Shown here: positions 47,271 through 59,639 of the stretch, one piece after another
How the letters are laid out: each line of letters opens with the position of its first letter
Position numbering within the stretch: position 1 is the stretch's first letter
Assembly (NCBI GenBank): GCA_950022295.1
Contig: OX465597.1
Location: 181,100,516-181,164,515, forward strand
DNA length: 64,000 nucleotides
Reading direction: 5' to 3'
DNA from: Bromus sterilis
Lineage: Eukaryota; Streptophyta; Magnoliopsida; Poales; Poaceae
The notes under the pieces: generated by a model
The model's input: the letters and a program-made list of their open reading frames with translations, nothing else
Told to the model about the DNA's origin: nothing
The model's database searches: none
Position numbers and translations under genes: made by a program

Positions 47271-47674
47271 TGATACGTCCCAAACATATCTATTATTTCA
47301 ACTTGTTCCATGCTCTTTTATGTGACTTTGCTACATGTTTTGTGACACTTACATATCATTTTACACATATTTGGACTAACCTACTAACTTAGTGCACCCA
47401 GTGCCAGTTTTTGTCTGCTAATGTGTGTAAGTTGCAGGTTTTTACCTAAATTTGCAGAGCTCCAAAAATTCCAGAAAATCATATTAAAAATTAGCAGAAC
47501 AAAATCTTCCGGAGCCCCGAAGGAGGGCCAGGGGGCCCACCAGGCACCCAGGGCCCTAGTGGCGCGACCACCCCCTGGTCCCGCCAGGTAGCCGCCTGGG
47601 TGCCCTGGCCAACGACTGGCTCTCCCCTTTGGCCTATATCACCTCCTCATGCCGAAAACCCTCGAGGATACCCC

Positions 47675-48260
47675 TGATACGTCCCAAATGTATCGATAAT
47701 TTCTGCTTGCTCTATGCATGTTTTGTGTGATATTGCTATGATCTAGATACACTTTCATACACTTTTGATCATATTTGGACTAACCTATTAACTCAGTGCA
47801 CCCTAGTGCCGGTTTCTGTTTTCTGTTGTTTTTTTTATTCCAGGTTTCCCCCATATTAAAAGTGCTCCAAAAATTCGTGAAAAATCGGATAAAAAATCAG
47901 CGCGTCGGAAGCTTCCGAAACCCCGAAGGAGGGCTGGGGTGGCACCACCAGGTGCCCAGGCGGCCACCTGGCGCGGCCTAAGGCTTGGCCGCGCCAGGGG
48001 GTGTCTAGATTCCTGGTGCCCCCCCTGGCTGCCCCCCTTTGCCTATATATTCCCCGTGACGTGAAACTTCTGAAAGGAGAGAACCCCTTTTCGCGATCTC
48101 GCCTTTCTTCCGCCGCCGCCGTGCTTCCAAGATCTCGCCTCTATTCCGACACTCAACCTTGGTATCTTCACCGAGGGAAACTTGCCGCTATGTTGCATCT
48201 CACCTTCCACTTGGGTTAACCAACAAAGAATGAGAAGCAATTATCCTCTCTCGCGTATCA
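47675..48260 (+). repeat. 5' LTR of element C with a 1.1-kb internal deletion
   Basis: It is 586 bp long against 1681 bp for the 3' copy. Bases matching 52523-53628 are absent, replaced by 12 bases of filler (TCGCCTCTATTC). The hairpin CCTGGCGCGGCC/GGCCGCGCCAGG (47967-47998, 8-base loop) and TATATAT (48044-48050) are intact. Confidence 0.9.
47967..48050 (+). promoter_or_regulatory. Hairpin plus TATA core promoter in the 5' LTR of C
   Basis: A perfect 12-bp stem with 8-base loop ends 46 bases before a TATATAT box, the same layout as in the LTR of A. In the 3' LTR of C the stem has decayed. Confidence 0.55.
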
Positions 48261-48270
48261 AGAAAATTTC

Positions 48271-48289
48271 TCGCGTCGTTGATGTGGAC
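48271..48289 (+). other. Degenerate primer binding site of element C
   Basis: TCGCGTCGTTGATGTGGAC stands where B has TGGCGCCGTTGCCGGGGAC. It has the same spacing but five or more changes, so priming by Asp-tRNA is doubtful. Confidence 0.6.
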
Positions 48290-48435
48290 TCCGAGTGCTA
48301 AGATAGGGGAGTTTTCCACTACCTTTTACCTTTACTTTTTAGTCTTGTTAGTTTACCTTTCAGTTTTTATCTTTCTGTCTTATATCAAAAATCACAAAAA
48401 AAATTATCTTGCTTTTAGTAGTCCTCCTTGTTTAG

Positions 48436-48817
48436 ATGAACATGTTAGGACTTGGTGCTTTGCGGGAATCGGAATTTCTCGACTTCCGTCAAAGGGATGG
48501 AGAAAATATGAAGAAGGCATGGGACAGAATTTCTGAAGCACAAAAAAGAATTATGCCTTTGATACCTATAAAACTTGTTCTTAGAAATTTTACCATGGTC
48601 TTTTTAAGTGGTGTCAACACTCTCTTGATATTATAGCTGAAGGAGAATTTTTAGAGTGTGATGAAGCTAGAGCTCTTGATATTTTGCATAGTCTATCTAG
48701 TTATTTTGTTTATGATCGTAATATTGATACTGTTGTAGATAGACTTGCCACTATTGAAAAGAGGATGGATGCTCTAGACTTGAGTAAGGTAGAAGAACTT
48801 AAGTCCAACAAGAAATA
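48436..48817 (+). pseudogene. gag: gag remnant of element C
   Basis: Two short frames look like gag pieces. The first is 48436-48636, starting MNMLGLGALRESEFLDFRQR. The second ends in LSKVEELKSNKK before 48817 and contains DTVVDRLATIEKRMD. They are in different frames, with a break near 48630. No zinc knuckle is seen. Assignment rests on position between primer site and protease. Confidence 0.55.
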
Positions 48818-48818
48818 A

Positions 48819-49264
48819 ATGTTGGAGATAGATGATGATTGGGAGCCCTTTGTCAGGATTAGCATATCTAACCAAGACTTCCTTGCCTTTTGTGATATTG
48901 GATCCATGGTTTCTAATATGCCAAAATTAGTTTATGATGGTTTGAAACTAGATATGGATAAATTATCATCTTATCATGAGCATGCTCATGGATATATTTC
49001 AAAGGTTTAAGGACAGGTAAAAGAAGTCCAAGTTGCATTCCTTCATAGGATTGCACCTATGGATTTCTTTATCATGGAGCCAAACCTCGTGCTTGGAAGG
49101 GACTTCCTCCGAGCTATGAAAGGCTTCATTGATATTGTTAACGGGCACATACGCTTACGCGGTAAGGCGAAAGGTAAGTACCTCTTTCCTAGGAAGAACA
49201 AGAATGAGCTTATTGAAAATCAATTTGAAGGTTTTTATGATTCCGACGATCTTGGAGACCTTTG
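48819..49264 (+). pseudogene. pro: Retropepsin remnant of element C
   Basis: The frame starts MLEIDDDWEPF at 48819. It carries the protease active-site region FCDIGSMVS and, after a stop at 49008-49010, continues with LVLGRDFLRAMKGFIDIVNG, which corresponds to ILGHPFLCTIGAIIG in element B. D-I-G-S keeps the catalytic Asp. The internal stop breaks the protein. No RT follows. Confidence 0.7.
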
Positions 49265-49280
49265 ATTCTTCTTTTGCCTT

Positions 49281-49330
49281 ATGCCTAGCTTAAAGGCGTA
49301 AAAGAAAGCGCTTGTTGGGAGGCAACCCAA
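49281..49330 (+). repeat. Paired hairpins after the protease of C
   Basis: ATGCCTAGCT...AGGCGT is followed by TTGGGAGGCAACCCAA (49315-49330), two adjacent stem-loops starting about 15 bases after the protease stop. The same pair occurs at the same place in B (61866-61914). Confidence 0.65.
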
Positions 49331-52050
49331 GATGTTTTTACTTCTGTCTTTAGTGGTCTTGATCATTGTATCTTTATTTTCAAGCTTTGTGCCAAGTTAT
49401 AGCCTCTTATGATAAGGGAAGCAAAAGTTGTGACATGCTGTCCAGAAAATAGATTCTGTCTTCTTGACGGAAAAAATCGGATCAAATCACCAGTTCATCT
49501 TTTTGAGCTTAATTTTTTAAAAAGCATGCTATATACAATTGTGAAACTTTCGTATGTTCTGAGTTTTCTGATTTGAGTTGCAGAAGTACCCCGAAAAAAT
49601 TCTCTACTACCTGTTGTTTTGTTTTTCACAGATTCTGCCATGTTTTGTCTCTCCTTACTTTTGAAAACCTTAAGCTTTCTTTTTATTTGCAAAAACCTTT
49701 TGGAAATCTTGAGAAACAGTAGATCTTCAAGAATATCTTTATATCCAGTGGGGAAAATTTATTTTATTAAGGGTACTAACCTCTCTAATCAGCTTATGAT
49801 GAGTTATGTATGAAGGGAGTTTTCAAGTGTGCGATGGAAGATGAAAGAAGATCCGGGAGTATCAAGCGGTCAATCTTGGGGATGACCCCATGCATCCCCA
49901 ATAAATATTCAAGGAGACTCAAGCGTCTAAGCTTGGGGTGCCCCCGTGCATCCCCTTCTCCATCAACAATCATCAGTACGTCCTTCGTCTCACTATATTT
50001 TTATCACTTCATGCGTTATGTGCTATGCTTGGAGCGTCCCGCTCTTAGGATTTACTTTTAGTTTTCTTTAGCTTTGCTTGATGTTAATAACAAGTTAGAC
50101 CCCATCTTACTTTGTGTGGGAGAGAAACAGGCTCCACTCCAATCTAGGTGACATCATAGGATTTTTCATGCTTATCTTTTTACTGTTGTGTGTTCTTTAT
50201 CTTTTCGTAGCTACTGCCATGTTTAGTTTTAGTCTTAGTTTGTCTTTAGCAAGAGCCTTGACTTTTGTTTAGTTTGTTGCTGGAACTCTCTTTAGTTTTC
50301 ATGTTTATCTTGTTAAGAGAGTTGGTTGTTGCACTGAGTTGTGTCTTGTCTTGAGAGTAGGTAATTGAGGTTGCTATTTAATTTTAGTAGTAACTTGCAA
50401 TAGTTTTGAGGTATTTATGTGAGAACTGTTTGAACTTTTGGTGTCAAGAGCTCTAGCCTATTAGTGATAGGTGTCGTATTTTTGGCAATCCGTGTTTATT
50501 TTCAAAACCTACAAAACTAGTTGAGCTCTAGCTACTAGATGGATCACTAATCTTTGGAGGGATCGGAATTTAGAGTACACTCACGTACCATGAGTTGAGG
50601 ATGCGCAAGGATAACCAAACCCACATACACTCCTCCTCGGGGTACTTGTCTCTTTGTGAATCTCCTTATTAGATTGAGAGTTACCGATAATAAGTGCATG
50701 AGTTATTCGGACTAATGTAAGTATTGAAAGTTGACACTTCCACCTCCTCATATTTTCTAGCCTCTCCCGTGCCGTGCATTGCCTTGTTCTCACTCCAGAG
50801 TTGGCGTCCACCTTCGCCGGAACATCCAAACCCTTGGCATGATACTCTCTGTCATCATAAACCTCCTTATATCTTTCCTCAAAATAGACACCATACCTAC
50901 CTATCAAGGCATTTCCATAGCCTTTCCGAGATATATTTCCATGCAATATCCACCTCTTCATGACTTGATCTTCATGTCATACATGTTCCTGCTACACTGG
51001 CAGAAGCATGCATTGCATACATCATGATAGCTACATCTTCTTTATGATTTGAGTACTTGTAAAGTGTGAAAGATCTTCTATACTCTCTTGTAAATTAGAG
51101 TGTTGACCTTAAGTGAGGAAAAGATCCCAAAGTGGGCAGAATAAAAGATCCCAAAGAGGACAAATGAGAGTTGAATAGAAAGAGCCATCGAGGCCACAAA
51201 AAAATACAAAAAAATAGAAAAAGGAGAAAAACAAAATAAAAAGAGAGAAAGGGGCAACACTACTATCCTTTTGAAAGATCCACACTAGTACTCCCTCTTA
51301 TCCTTGTACTCCATAGAGATGATCATTCATGCATATAGCTATGTGGGGACCTTCACACTTTAGAACTTGTCTTGCATATTCCAAAGATGAGCCTCCTCAA
51401 AAGAGCTCTAGGTCTTCATGAGCGAGCATGTTAGATGCACCCCCACTAGTTCCATTGGAGAGCTTTCTAGCTCGTATGTGCATCCGTTGCCTGGCAATCC
51501 CTACTCCTCACATCATATCTATCATTTGGCCTTCTCGCCTATGATTGTCCGCATTGATGTGAGCCTTTCTCACCTTTTTGTCTTCCTCCTCCACCATATT
51601 TCTCTCTTTGCCATCCTAAGTGTCAACTCTCGTGCTTACGCTCATCCATTGGATGAGTGCTCAAAATATCGAAAAGGAGTGGATAAAATTTACTTGTACC
51701 TGGCTAGTGGTCTGGGAAAGAGTCAAGATAAGATTCCATAGAACACCAAGTGTGAAAATTTAGTATATTGAGTTCTCAACAAAAATACTTTTTTCTCGTA
51801 TTCCCTATCCCCCTTCTTGCACGCAGACACCATTTGGAGACATTCGAGTCACGGACAGGGAGAGGTCTTGCACCTAATGTTCTTTCGTTGCTTGTTTCAA
51901 TGCTAATATAGAATCTTGCATGTTATGACTTGAATTGAATCACGTACCTTGATTGATTTAATTTTCAAAGTTCTTATATGGTTGCTAGCATGTCAGTACA
52001 GAAATTATGCTTGTTATCATTTACCTACTTGAGGATGAGCTTGAATTAAG
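49331..52050 (+). other. Non-coding 3' internal region of element C
   Basis: About 2.7 kb with no gag-pol motif. The stretch to about 51330 aligns with 61915-63990 of B, including a CCATG...GAGGATGCGCAAGGATAACC block at 50588 and 63196. An A-rich stretch at 51196-51245 is a simple repeat. Conservation between B and C reflects common origin and does not show coding. Confidence 0.75.
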
Positions 52051-52061
52051 CTTGGGGATGT
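52051..52061 (+). other. Polypurine tract of element C
   Basis: CTTGGGGATGT directly precedes the 3' LTR. It is purine-rich but slightly degraded. Confidence 0.65.
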
Positions 52062-53742
52062 TGATACGTCCCAAACGTATCGATAATTTCTTCTTGCTCC
52101 ATGCATGTTTTGTGTGATATTGGTATGATCTAGATACACTTTCATACACTTTTGATCATATTTGGACTAACCTATTAACTCAGTGCTCCCCAGTGCCAGT
52201 TTCTGTTTTCTGCTGCTTTTTTTTATTCCAGGTTTCCCCCATACTAAAAGTGCTCCAAAAATTCGGGAAAAATCGGATAAAAAATCAGTGCATCGGAAGC
52301 TATCGGAACCCCGAAGGAGGGCCGGGGGCCACCACCAGGTGCCCAGGCAGCCACCTGGCGCGGCCTAGGGCTTGGTCGCGCAAGGGGGGGCGCCTGGACC
52401 CCTGGTGACCCCCCTGGCTGCCCCCTTCGCCTATATATTTCCCGTGACGTGAAACTTCTGAGAGGAAAGAACCCTTTTTTGCGATCTCTCCTTTGTTCCG
52501 CCGCCGCCGCGCTTCCAAGATCGGGAGCGCCAGCGGACCTCTTCCCGGCACCCTGCCGCAGGGAGGACCAACCTCCGGGAGCTTCCCCTTCACCATGGAC
52601 GCTTCCCCGATGTGCCGTGAGTAGTTTCCTTTGGACCATGGGTCCGTGATCAGTAGCTATGTGATGTTCTCCTCCCCTCTTTGTTCTTCATGGTTTAGAC
52701 CTCGTGAGTTTCCCTACATGATCGAGGCACATATGTAATTATTCTGTTTTTTCTATGCTAAGTTTGATGGGATCTGATGGATTATGATATTATGTTCAGA
52801 TTGTGATAGAGTAATATATTTGGTTCTTATCTTTTATATTTTTGTTCCTAAGTAATTATTGCATGTTCTCCGTTGTTGTTTATTGCTTTGGCCAAGTAGT
52901 AGGTAGTAACTCCAAGAGGGAACGTTATGCTCGATTGTGAGTTCATGCCCCACGATGACATGCTTGAGTGACAGAAACATGATTCTAGGGGATGTGTTGT
53001 TGCCACAAGGGGGAAAACAACGGTGCTTTTAACCGCGGTTGAAAGGATTGCTTACTTTACGCAAAGTGGTTTTTAATGCAGTTGTCTGTTGCTTTGGGTT
53101 TACACTTTGTGTGGGGCTCGCAACTTAATACCAGCGAGATGTTCTGGATAGATATCTCAAGGTGGATGATTAGTAGTAGATGCAGTTAGATTTCGGTCTA
53201 CTTATTTTGGCGTACTTCCCATGCTTTTGAACCTCTTCCTTTCTTTGTAGCATAGTTAGCCTTGTGGTGCGTTTATAATCTTGTCAATTGCCCATCTGTA
53301 ATTTTTTGACCTCGTATAGCAGTTTTATCGTCTTTTGGAAGAGAGACATCACTAGTGAACATCACGGGATCCCTTTCCATATTCTCAACACTGTTTACAC
53401 GCTCATTTAACTTTTCTACTTTTACTTTCAGTTTCTATCATTATCATTATCCCTTGTGTTTTGATCCTTTGTAAACAACAAGACCGGAGAGATTGTTAAC
53501 CTCTCTGAACTTTGTTGCGAGCAAAGTTATTAGTGTCTGTGTGCAGGTCCAGGAGAAGAAAGTGATTATCTTCAAACGGCGCATCACTTGTCGAACCACC
53601 TACTTATCATTATCAGAGTCCTACTGGTCGACACTCAACCTCGGTATCTTCACCGAGGGAAACTTGCCGCTACGCTGCATCTCACCTTCCACTTGGGGTA
53701 ACCAACGAAGGGCAAGAAGAAATTATCCTCTCTCGCGTATCA
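52062..53742 (+). repeat. 3' LTR of element C (1.68 kb)
   Basis: It starts TGATACGTCCCAAACG, ends TCGCGTATCA and has a TATATAT box at 52432. This full-length copy shows what is missing from the 5' LTR of C and from the B LTR at the D junction. Confidence 0.92.
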
Positions 53743-53907
53743 ACCCTCGCATCGCAAATTTCCTCTTTGTTCCACCACCGCCACGCTTCCAAGATCGGGA
53801 GCACCAGAAGGCCTCTTCCCTACCGGAGGGAGGGTTGACCTCCGGGAGCTTCTCCACCACCATGGAAACTTACCGGATGTGCCATGAGTAGTCCCCCTTA
53901 GACCATG

Positions 53908-54480
53908 TGATAGAGGCGAAGGTTTCCCGATGTTTCGATGAGATGATGGAGATCGATTTTGGTGGAGTAGTCTTGCACGACCCGACTACGAACGTGCCAA
54001 GACGTTGCGCCTTAGCAATCGCTAAACCAACTCCGAGAGGTTATTGATCCCGCGGATGCACGATCAACCTGACCATGAAGTCAATTCCTGCAAGCAATCG
54101 AAGAACAAGCAAGAACTAAGAATTGCAATCTGGATATTGCGAATATAAGATGAAAGATTAACAGAAGTTGGGGTTCCAATGCGGTCTTGGCCTGGTCGGA
54201 CGACACAAACGAAGAACTCGAAGTTGCGGCTATGGCTAACTTAAATCTAATTAAAACCCAAGTCTAAACAACGCCCTAAGGGCTGTATATATGGGGGAAC
54301 AGAGGGGATTTTCGTGACCCCTTGGAGGTGGGGCCCGAAAACAACCCTAACTCGGTTTCCCCACACATACGGACTCTAAAAACAGCCTATAATGTGGTAT
54401 TTCGAAATTACATGGGCCCAGCCCAATATTAAGGTGACGCAGCACCTATAATTGCTCTTGGACGAAAATAATGAAGTGGC
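53908..54480 (-). repeat. 3' LTR of element D (inner limit uncertain)
   Basis: Read on the minus strand it has a TATATAC box (plus-strand 54285-54292), a long leader-like part and an end CCTCTATCA. The inner limit cannot be set because the partner LTR is gone. The pol frame ends at 54516 and may overlap the LTR, as in CRM elements. Confidence 0.65.
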
Positions 54481-54515
54481 ATCTCGTGTATTTCGTCCAA
54501 GCCTTCATGCATACC

Positions 54516-57388
54516 TTATGGTGGCTTCAAAGTGCGAAAATCCCCACTGGAAGCTCCATTGTTATTTCCCGCGCGCGCACCTTCTTCTCCATGCTTGATC
54601 CCGCTCCAATGACCGTCCTTCTTGTCCATGCTAGGTCCTTCATTCATAAGCAAAACAAAAGTATCTAATTTAGGCAGCATCATATGTTCATGAACATTAG
54701 AAGGATTCGCCAGAAACGAAAGTACCTGATAATTTAGTTGACGTGCACGTGCTCTAGTAACTGGTCCAGTATGTGTAGTTGGTGAAGATGTGGGTGTAAC
54801 ATTAGTAGAGATGTCCTCATCATCCTCCCCTTCTTGAATTGAAGTCGTCCTCGACGGAAGCTCATTATCTTCTCCCAAATAAGGTTTCAAATCTGCAATG
54901 TTAAATGTGGGACTAACCCCAAAATCTGCAGGTAGCTCAAGTTTATATGCATTATCATTAATTTTCTGTAAAACCTTAAAGGGACCATCAGCTCGTGGCA
55001 TTAACTTAGACTTGCGCAAATCAGGAAACCTATCTTTACGTAGCTGTAACCAAACAAGATCTCCTGGTTCAAACACAACATGCTTTCTACCCTTATCACC
55101 AGCAAGCTTGTATCTAGCATTCATTTTCTCAATGTTTTCTTTAGTTAACTCATGCATTTTTAATATCAATTCAGCACGTTTCTTAGCATCAAAATTAACC
55201 TTCTCCGAAGATGGAATAGGAAGCAAATCAATAGGTGCACGAGGTAGAAAACCATAAACAATCTCAAAGGGGCACATTTTAGTGGTAGAATGAAATGAAC
55301 GATTATAAGCAAATTCAATATGAGGTAAACATTCTTCCCACATTTTTAAGTTACTCTTTAAAACAGCCCTAAGCATAGTAGACAAAGTCCTATTGACTAC
55401 TTCAGTTTGTCCATCAGTTTGGGGATGACATGTAGTACTAAAAAGTAGTTTAGTCCCCAACTTAGCCCATAAGCATCTCCAAAAATGGCTAAGAAACTTA
55501 GTATCACGATCCGAGACAATAGTATTGGGCACACCATGTAAGCGAATAATCTCTCGAAAGAATAAATCAGCAACATTAGCAGCATCATCGCTTTTATGAC
55601 ATGGTATAAAATGTGCCATCTTAGAAAATCTATCCACGACAACAAATATGCTATCCCTCCCCTTCTTTGTTCGAGGCAGGCCTAAAACAAAGTCCATGGA
55701 TATGTCCTCCCACGGAACACTAGGTACAGGTAAAGGCATGTATAAACCATGAGGATTGAGTCGTGACTTAGCTTTTTGACATGTAGTGCAGCGAGCAACA
55801 AAACGCTCAACATCCCGTCTCATCTTTGGCCAAAAGAAATGTGTAGCAAGTACGTCCTCCGTCTTCTTCACGCCAAAATGTCCCATTAATCCTCCTCCAT
55901 GCGCCTCCTGCAACAACAAAAGACAAATAGAGCTAGCTGGAATGCATAGCTTGTTAGAACGGAACACAAACCCATCATTAAGCACAAACTTGTTCCATGT
56001 TCTACCCTCTCTACAATTCTGCAATACATCTTTAAATTCCGCATCATGTACATATTGATCTTTGATTGTCTCTAAACCGAATATCTTGAAGTCAAGTTTT
56101 GAAAGCATAGTATAACGACGAGACAAAGCATCAGCAATAATATTATCTTTCCCCTTCTTGTGTTTAATGACATAAGGGAAATTCTCAATAAATTCAACCC
56201 ACTTAGCATGTCTACGATTAAGTTTTGCTTGACTTCTTATGTGTTTCAAAGATTCATGATCAGAATGTATAACAAATTCTTTGGGCCATAAATAATGTTG
56301 CCAAGTTTGTAATGTCCGAACAAGAGCATATAATTCCTTATCATAAGTAGAATAGTTCAGACTAGGCCCACTCAATTTTTCAGAAAAGTAAGCAACAGGT
56401 TTAGCATCTTGTAATAACACACCTCCCAAACCAATACCACTAGCATCGCGTTCAAGCTCAAAAGTCTTATTAAATCAGGAAGTTGGAGCAAAGGAGCATG
56501 TGTTAACTTATCTTTCAATACCGTGAAGGCTTCTTCCTGTGCGGTACCCCAAGTAAAAGGCACATCCTTGCGTGTAAGCTCATTGAGAGGTGCAGCAATG
56601 GTGCTGAAATCTCTCACAAAACGCCTATAGAATCCAGCGAGGCCAAGAAAACTCCTCACTTGTGTGACCGTTTTGGGCTGCGGCCAACTCTCAATCGCCT
56701 CGATCTTGGCTTTATCAACTTCAATTCCCTGCGGAGTAACAACATAGCCAAGAAACGATACTCGGTCGGTACAAAAGGTGCACTTCCCAAGGTTACCAAA
56801 CAAACATGCATTACGTAGAGCAATAAAGACAGCACGTAAATGATCCAAATGTTCCTCCAAAGATTTGCTATAAATCAGTATATCATCAAAATAGACTACC
56901 ACAAATCGTCCAATGAAAACACGTAAAACCTCGTTCATTAATCTCATGAAAGTGCTAGGTGCATTAGCTAACCCAAAAGGCATGACTAACCACTCATATA
57001 ATCCAAACTTAGTTTTAAAAGCCGTTTTCCATTCATCTCCTAATTTCATGCGAATTTGATGGTATCCACTACGCAAATCAACTTTGGAAAACATGGTAGA
57101 GCCACTTAATTCATCAAGCATATCATCTAACCGAGGAATAGGATGACGATAACGAATAGTAATATTATTAATGGCTCGACAATCAACACACATACGCCAT
57201 GTTCCATCCTTTTTTGGCACTAATATAACAGGAACAGCACAAGGACTAAGGGATTCACGTATGTAACCTTTGTCGAGTAGCTCTTGTACTTGACGCTGAA
57301 TCTCCTTCGTCTCCTCCGGATTGGTACGGTATGGCGCACGGTTGGGCAGCGAAGCACCGGGAATTAAGTCAATCTGATGCTCAATCCC
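54516..57388 (-). pseudogene. pol: RT, RNase H and integrase of element D, one frameshift
   Basis: RT motifs in order are VILVPKKDGTWRMCVDCRAI, FSKVDLRSGYHQIRM, MPFGLANAPSTFMRLM and the catalytic VVYFDDILIYS. A one-base loss near 56472-56476 shifts the frame. RNase H then continues (DASGIGLGGVLLQ, YSTYDKELYALVRTLQ, HSDHESLKH). The integrase has an HHCC finger (HGGGLMGHFG, CTTCQK), then D in SMDFVLGLP, D in VSDRDTKF and E in GQTEVVNRTL, all intact. The GPF/Y region reads ADGPFKVLQKIN. One frameshift plus one upstream stop are the only breaks I see, so this is the best-preserved pol in the window. Confidence 0.92.
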
Positions 57389-59614
57389 TCAAATAGGTGG
57401 TAATCCCGGTGGTACGTCTTGTGGAAAGACGTCAATAAATTCCTGCAAAAGGTCAGTGAAAACAGGAGGCAAAGAAGGAGGCAATTCCTCAAATGAAAAC
57501 AAAGCTTCTTTGCACACAAAAGCATAGCACACATATTGACTAACATCCAAATCTGAAATATCAACCTTAGTAGCAAGCAAAGTTGGACTAGTCAATTTAA
57601 TTTCATTAGAAACAGCAGAAGAAGATTTTCTATTAGTCTTATGTTGTTGCTCAAATTCTTTGGCTGCTATCTCATTCTCACTCTTATTTTTCTCCTGTTT
57701 AGCTTTACTAGCTCTAGCAAGATCATCTTTCACAATTTGTTCAGGAGACATAGGAAGTAAAGAAATATTTTTATCCTGATGAACCAGAGGAAACTGATTT
57801 GTCCTACCATGGTGTACAACATTCCTATCAAATTGCCATGGTCTACCAAGTAAAAGAGAGCATGCTTGCATGGGTACCACATCACAATCAACAAAATCAG
57901 CATATGCAGCAATGCTAAAGTGCACACGAACAGAACGCGTTACCTTAATCTTACCACTATTGTTAAACCACTGAATATAGTACAGATGGGGGTGTGGTCT
58001 CGTGGTGAGAGATAGCTTCTCCACCAACTCCATGCTAGCCAAGTTGTTGCAACTCCCTCCGTCAATGATGATGCGAACCGAACGTTCTTTCACCACTCCC
58101 TTTGTGTGGAACAAATTATGCCTCTGGTTTTGCTCGGCCTTCGTTACCTGCACACTTAACACACGTTGAGCAACCAAACTAGCATATTTATCTGCATCAT
58201 CAGGAGCCATATACTCTATATCATGAGCATCATCATGGGCACCCTGTTCCTCATGAGCAATGAGAACTAAAGTCTCCTCATCATAGTCACTCGCTGACTC
58301 ATACCCACCATCCGCCGTAATAGTCATCACACACTTGGAGGGACAGTCTTTTGCGAAGTGACCTCCACCTTGGCACCTGCGACATTTAATATCACGATCT
58401 CGTGTTTGCCCTGTGGAAGCCATGGATGAAGAAGAACTCGCCGCTGGACCACTCTGTGCACCATTGAATGGTGGCGCTGGCTGTTTTGGTGGCTCCCTAT
58501 AAGAATGAGCGGCTGAAGTAGATGGTGGTGCAGCAGGACGTGTGGATGTAGAAGCTCCACGCGATGTCCATGATGTATTTCGTCTTGCATAAAAGTTAGG
58601 TCTCGTAGCGGCCTGTCGATCCTGCACTTCACGTTCAGCTTTACAAGCAAGATGAAACAAACGAGTGATAGTAGCAAAGTCCTTGTATTCTAGAATAGTT
58701 TGTATCTCCCTGTTTAAACCACCCATAAAACGTGCAAGCATAGCTTCATTATCCTCTACTAGGCCACATCTAATCAATCCAGTTTGTAATTCTTGATAAT
58801 ATTCCTCTACAGAATTTTTTCCTTGTCTCAAACGCTGTAATTTTTGTAACAATTCACGTTGATAATAAGGAGGAACCCAGCGAGTACGCATAGCATCTTT
58901 TAAAGCAGCCCAAGTAGTTGGAATATTATTAGCATGCAATCTACAATGTTCAGACCACCAAATAGATGAAAATCCCGTGAATTCACAAACAGCAGCAGTA
59001 ACACGTCTATTCTCAGGATATTGTAAACATGTAAAGCGTTGTTCAGTTTCTAACTCCCAAGTAAGATAAGCATCAGGAATATATCTACCCTCAAACGGCT
59101 TAAGATTCAATTTCAGTTTAGGCACATGTTCATCATCGCGTACCTGAGGGGGTGGTTGGTGTCGACCGTGGCGAATGTTGGGACGTGGACGTCTAGTTGG
59201 CTGTTCATAGGCCGCTTCCTGTTCCACCTCCTCCTCGTAATCACCCTCGTAGTTGTCGTCCTGGCCGACGTCAGAAGCAGCAGCAGCAGGTACTGCAGCA
59301 GCAGGAGGAGCACCAATACCAGCAGCTTGTCCTCTGGGAAACAGAATCTGTCGTGCACGTGGTAGTGGCGGTGGCTGTGGCTGTGCTGGAGCGGCAGCAG
59401 GCTGTGTAGGTAGGCGTGCGATCAACTCAGTAAACTTGGCGTCGAGCTTGGTGTCGATCATCTTTTCCACGCCATCAATTGCCTCTGTAAATCTAGTCTC
59501 GATGTCATTCACCTGTTCAGACATCATTTGTGCAAATTTATCATGTAGCTCCTTGTTTGTCATGTTCTCCCAATCGGGTGCATCCCACGCCACTTCATCA
59601 TGTGATCCTGGCAT
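57389..59614 (-). pseudogene. gag-pro: gag and protease of element D
   Basis: The start MPGSHDEVAWDAPDW at 59614 is preferred over an ATG eight codons upstream. A predicted helical N-terminus and a Pro/Gln-rich linker precede the capsid region (YLTWELETEQRFTC, KLQRLRQGKNSVEEYYQEL). The CCHC knuckle CRRCQGGGHFAKDC and a retropepsin with IIIDGGSCNNLAS follow. The frame ends at a TGA (57389-57391) where CGA is expected before GIEHQID, a probable CpG decay. RT continues in the same frame. Apart from this stop the 740-codon frame is intact, so the insertion is relatively young. Confidence 0.92.
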
Positions 59615-59639
59615 GGTTAGCAGAAATAGAAAACACACA

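Larger units (their letters stand above)
47675..53742 (+). mobile_element. Element C: non-autonomous relative of B, inserted in B's LTR
   Basis: It is bounded by LTRs beginning TGATACGTCCCAAA and ending TCGCGTATCA. The flanks ACCCC (47670-47674) and ACCCT (53743-53747) are an almost perfect TSD. The internal region has broken gag and protease remnants, then about 2.8 kb of non-coding DNA. The 5' LTR has lost 1.1 kb, and the primer site is degenerate. Confidence 0.88.

Noticed and set aside
50581..51027. ORFs around 50581-51027 on both strands in element C
   Set aside because: They lie in the non-coding region shared with B, where the matching frames are not kept.
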